The notes beneath the pieces were generated by a model that was not told where the DNA came from, did not search any database, and saw only the letters and a program-made list of their open reading frames with translations. Made by a program: the position numbers and the translations under genes. Of a stretch of 5,976 bases of DNA, positions 5,790 to 5,976 are shown in pieces; position 1 is the stretch's first letter, and each line of letters begins with the position of its first letter. The DNA is from Bacillota bacterium (GTDB lineage Bacteria; Bacillota; Clostridia; Acetivibrionales; DTU013), in assembly GCA_023439545.1 (NCBI GenBank), contig JAEXNT010000047.1:1-5976 (forward strand). The letters are read 5' to 3'.

Positions 5790-5976
5790 TTGCGTAAGTG
5801 ATTTACGAAGTAAATCGCGGGCTGATTTCAGGGAGGCAAGCAGATGACAGTCAGCATGTGAAGGAACAATACAGGCTGTGAAGAATGGCGATGCTGAAAT
5901 GCGGTATCAGGAACATCAAGGTTTGCCATGGACGGCAAACCCGCTGGTGGTGAGGCATGGATGCCGAATCACCTGC
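5790..5976 (+). ncRNA. Structured RNA element, possibly 5' part of a group II intron, cut by the window end
   Basis: The tract holds successive hairpins and no credible gene. GTGATTTAC (5798-5806) pairs with GTAAATCGC (5810-5818). GCTGA (5821-5825) can pair with TCAGC (5851-5855). GATGCTGA (5890-5897) pairs with TCAG then CATC (5907-5917) with a GAA bulge. GGTTTGCC (5920-5927) pairs perfectly with GGCAAACC (5934-5941). GGTGA-GGCA (5949-5957) pairs with TGCC then TCACC (5962-5973), again with a GAA bulge. Base composition shifts to more G+C than the flank. Repeated GGAACA (5863, 5910) and TGTGAAG (5857, 5877) and the ATGGAC loop recall domain I of bacterial group II introns, but no domain V or reverse transcriptase is in view. 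The 5' boundary is uncertain and the strand is assumed. Another riboregulator or a transposon end remains possible. Confidence 0.45.

Noticed and set aside
5798..5818. Near-palindrome read as an intrinsic terminator
   Set aside because: It is a good 9-bp stem but is followed by GGGCTGA rather than a T-tract, and on the minus strand it precedes, not follows, a gene.
5885..5953. Short frame starting ATGGCGATG in the tail region, about 22 codons
   Set aside because: It runs through several hairpins, lacks a convincing ribosome site and encodes nothing recognisable.

Overview
The window looks like chromosomal DNA from a spore-forming, Gram-positive member of the Clostridia. Four things point there: a MecA adaptor, a CwlD-type amidase, a VanW-like cell-wall protein, and strong AGGAGG ribosome sites in an A+T-leaning background. 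The species cannot be read from the sequence.

Layout. Positions 1-157 are non-coding. They hold a folded tract resembling the 3' end of a clostridial structured RNA, and a 9-bp direct repeat before gene 1. Genes 1 and 2 (158-1264 and 1309-2133, + strand) form a two-gene unit: a membrane-anchored protein with a long acidic spacer and a TPR-like C-terminus, then a two-PRC-barrel protein. A strong hairpin terminator at 2143-2174 closes this unit. Genes 3 and 4 (2228-3553 and 3617-5053, + strand) form a second unit acting at the cell envelope. Gene 3 is a membrane-anchored, divergent VanW-like protein. Gene 4 fuses a CwlD-like N-acetylmuramoyl-L-alanine amidase to a YibQ-like divergent polysaccharide deacetylase. 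Gene 5 (mecA, 5071-5697, - strand) converges on gene 4 with a 17-bp gap and has its own promoter near 5750-5778. From about 5790 to the window end lies a G+C-richer tract of stacked hairpins without a credible gene. It is probably the start of a structured RNA, possibly domain I of a group II intron, that continues beyond the window.

How the genes fit together. Genes 3 and 4 are plausible partners in peptidoglycan modification. In Bacillus, CwlD (amidase) and PdaA (deacetylase) act in sequence to make muramic-delta-lactam in the spore cortex. Gene 4 carries both kinds of activity in one chain, which is the most interesting coding feature here. Genes 1 and 2 have no assignable pathway. mecA is an unrelated regulatory gene that feeds substrates to ClpC.
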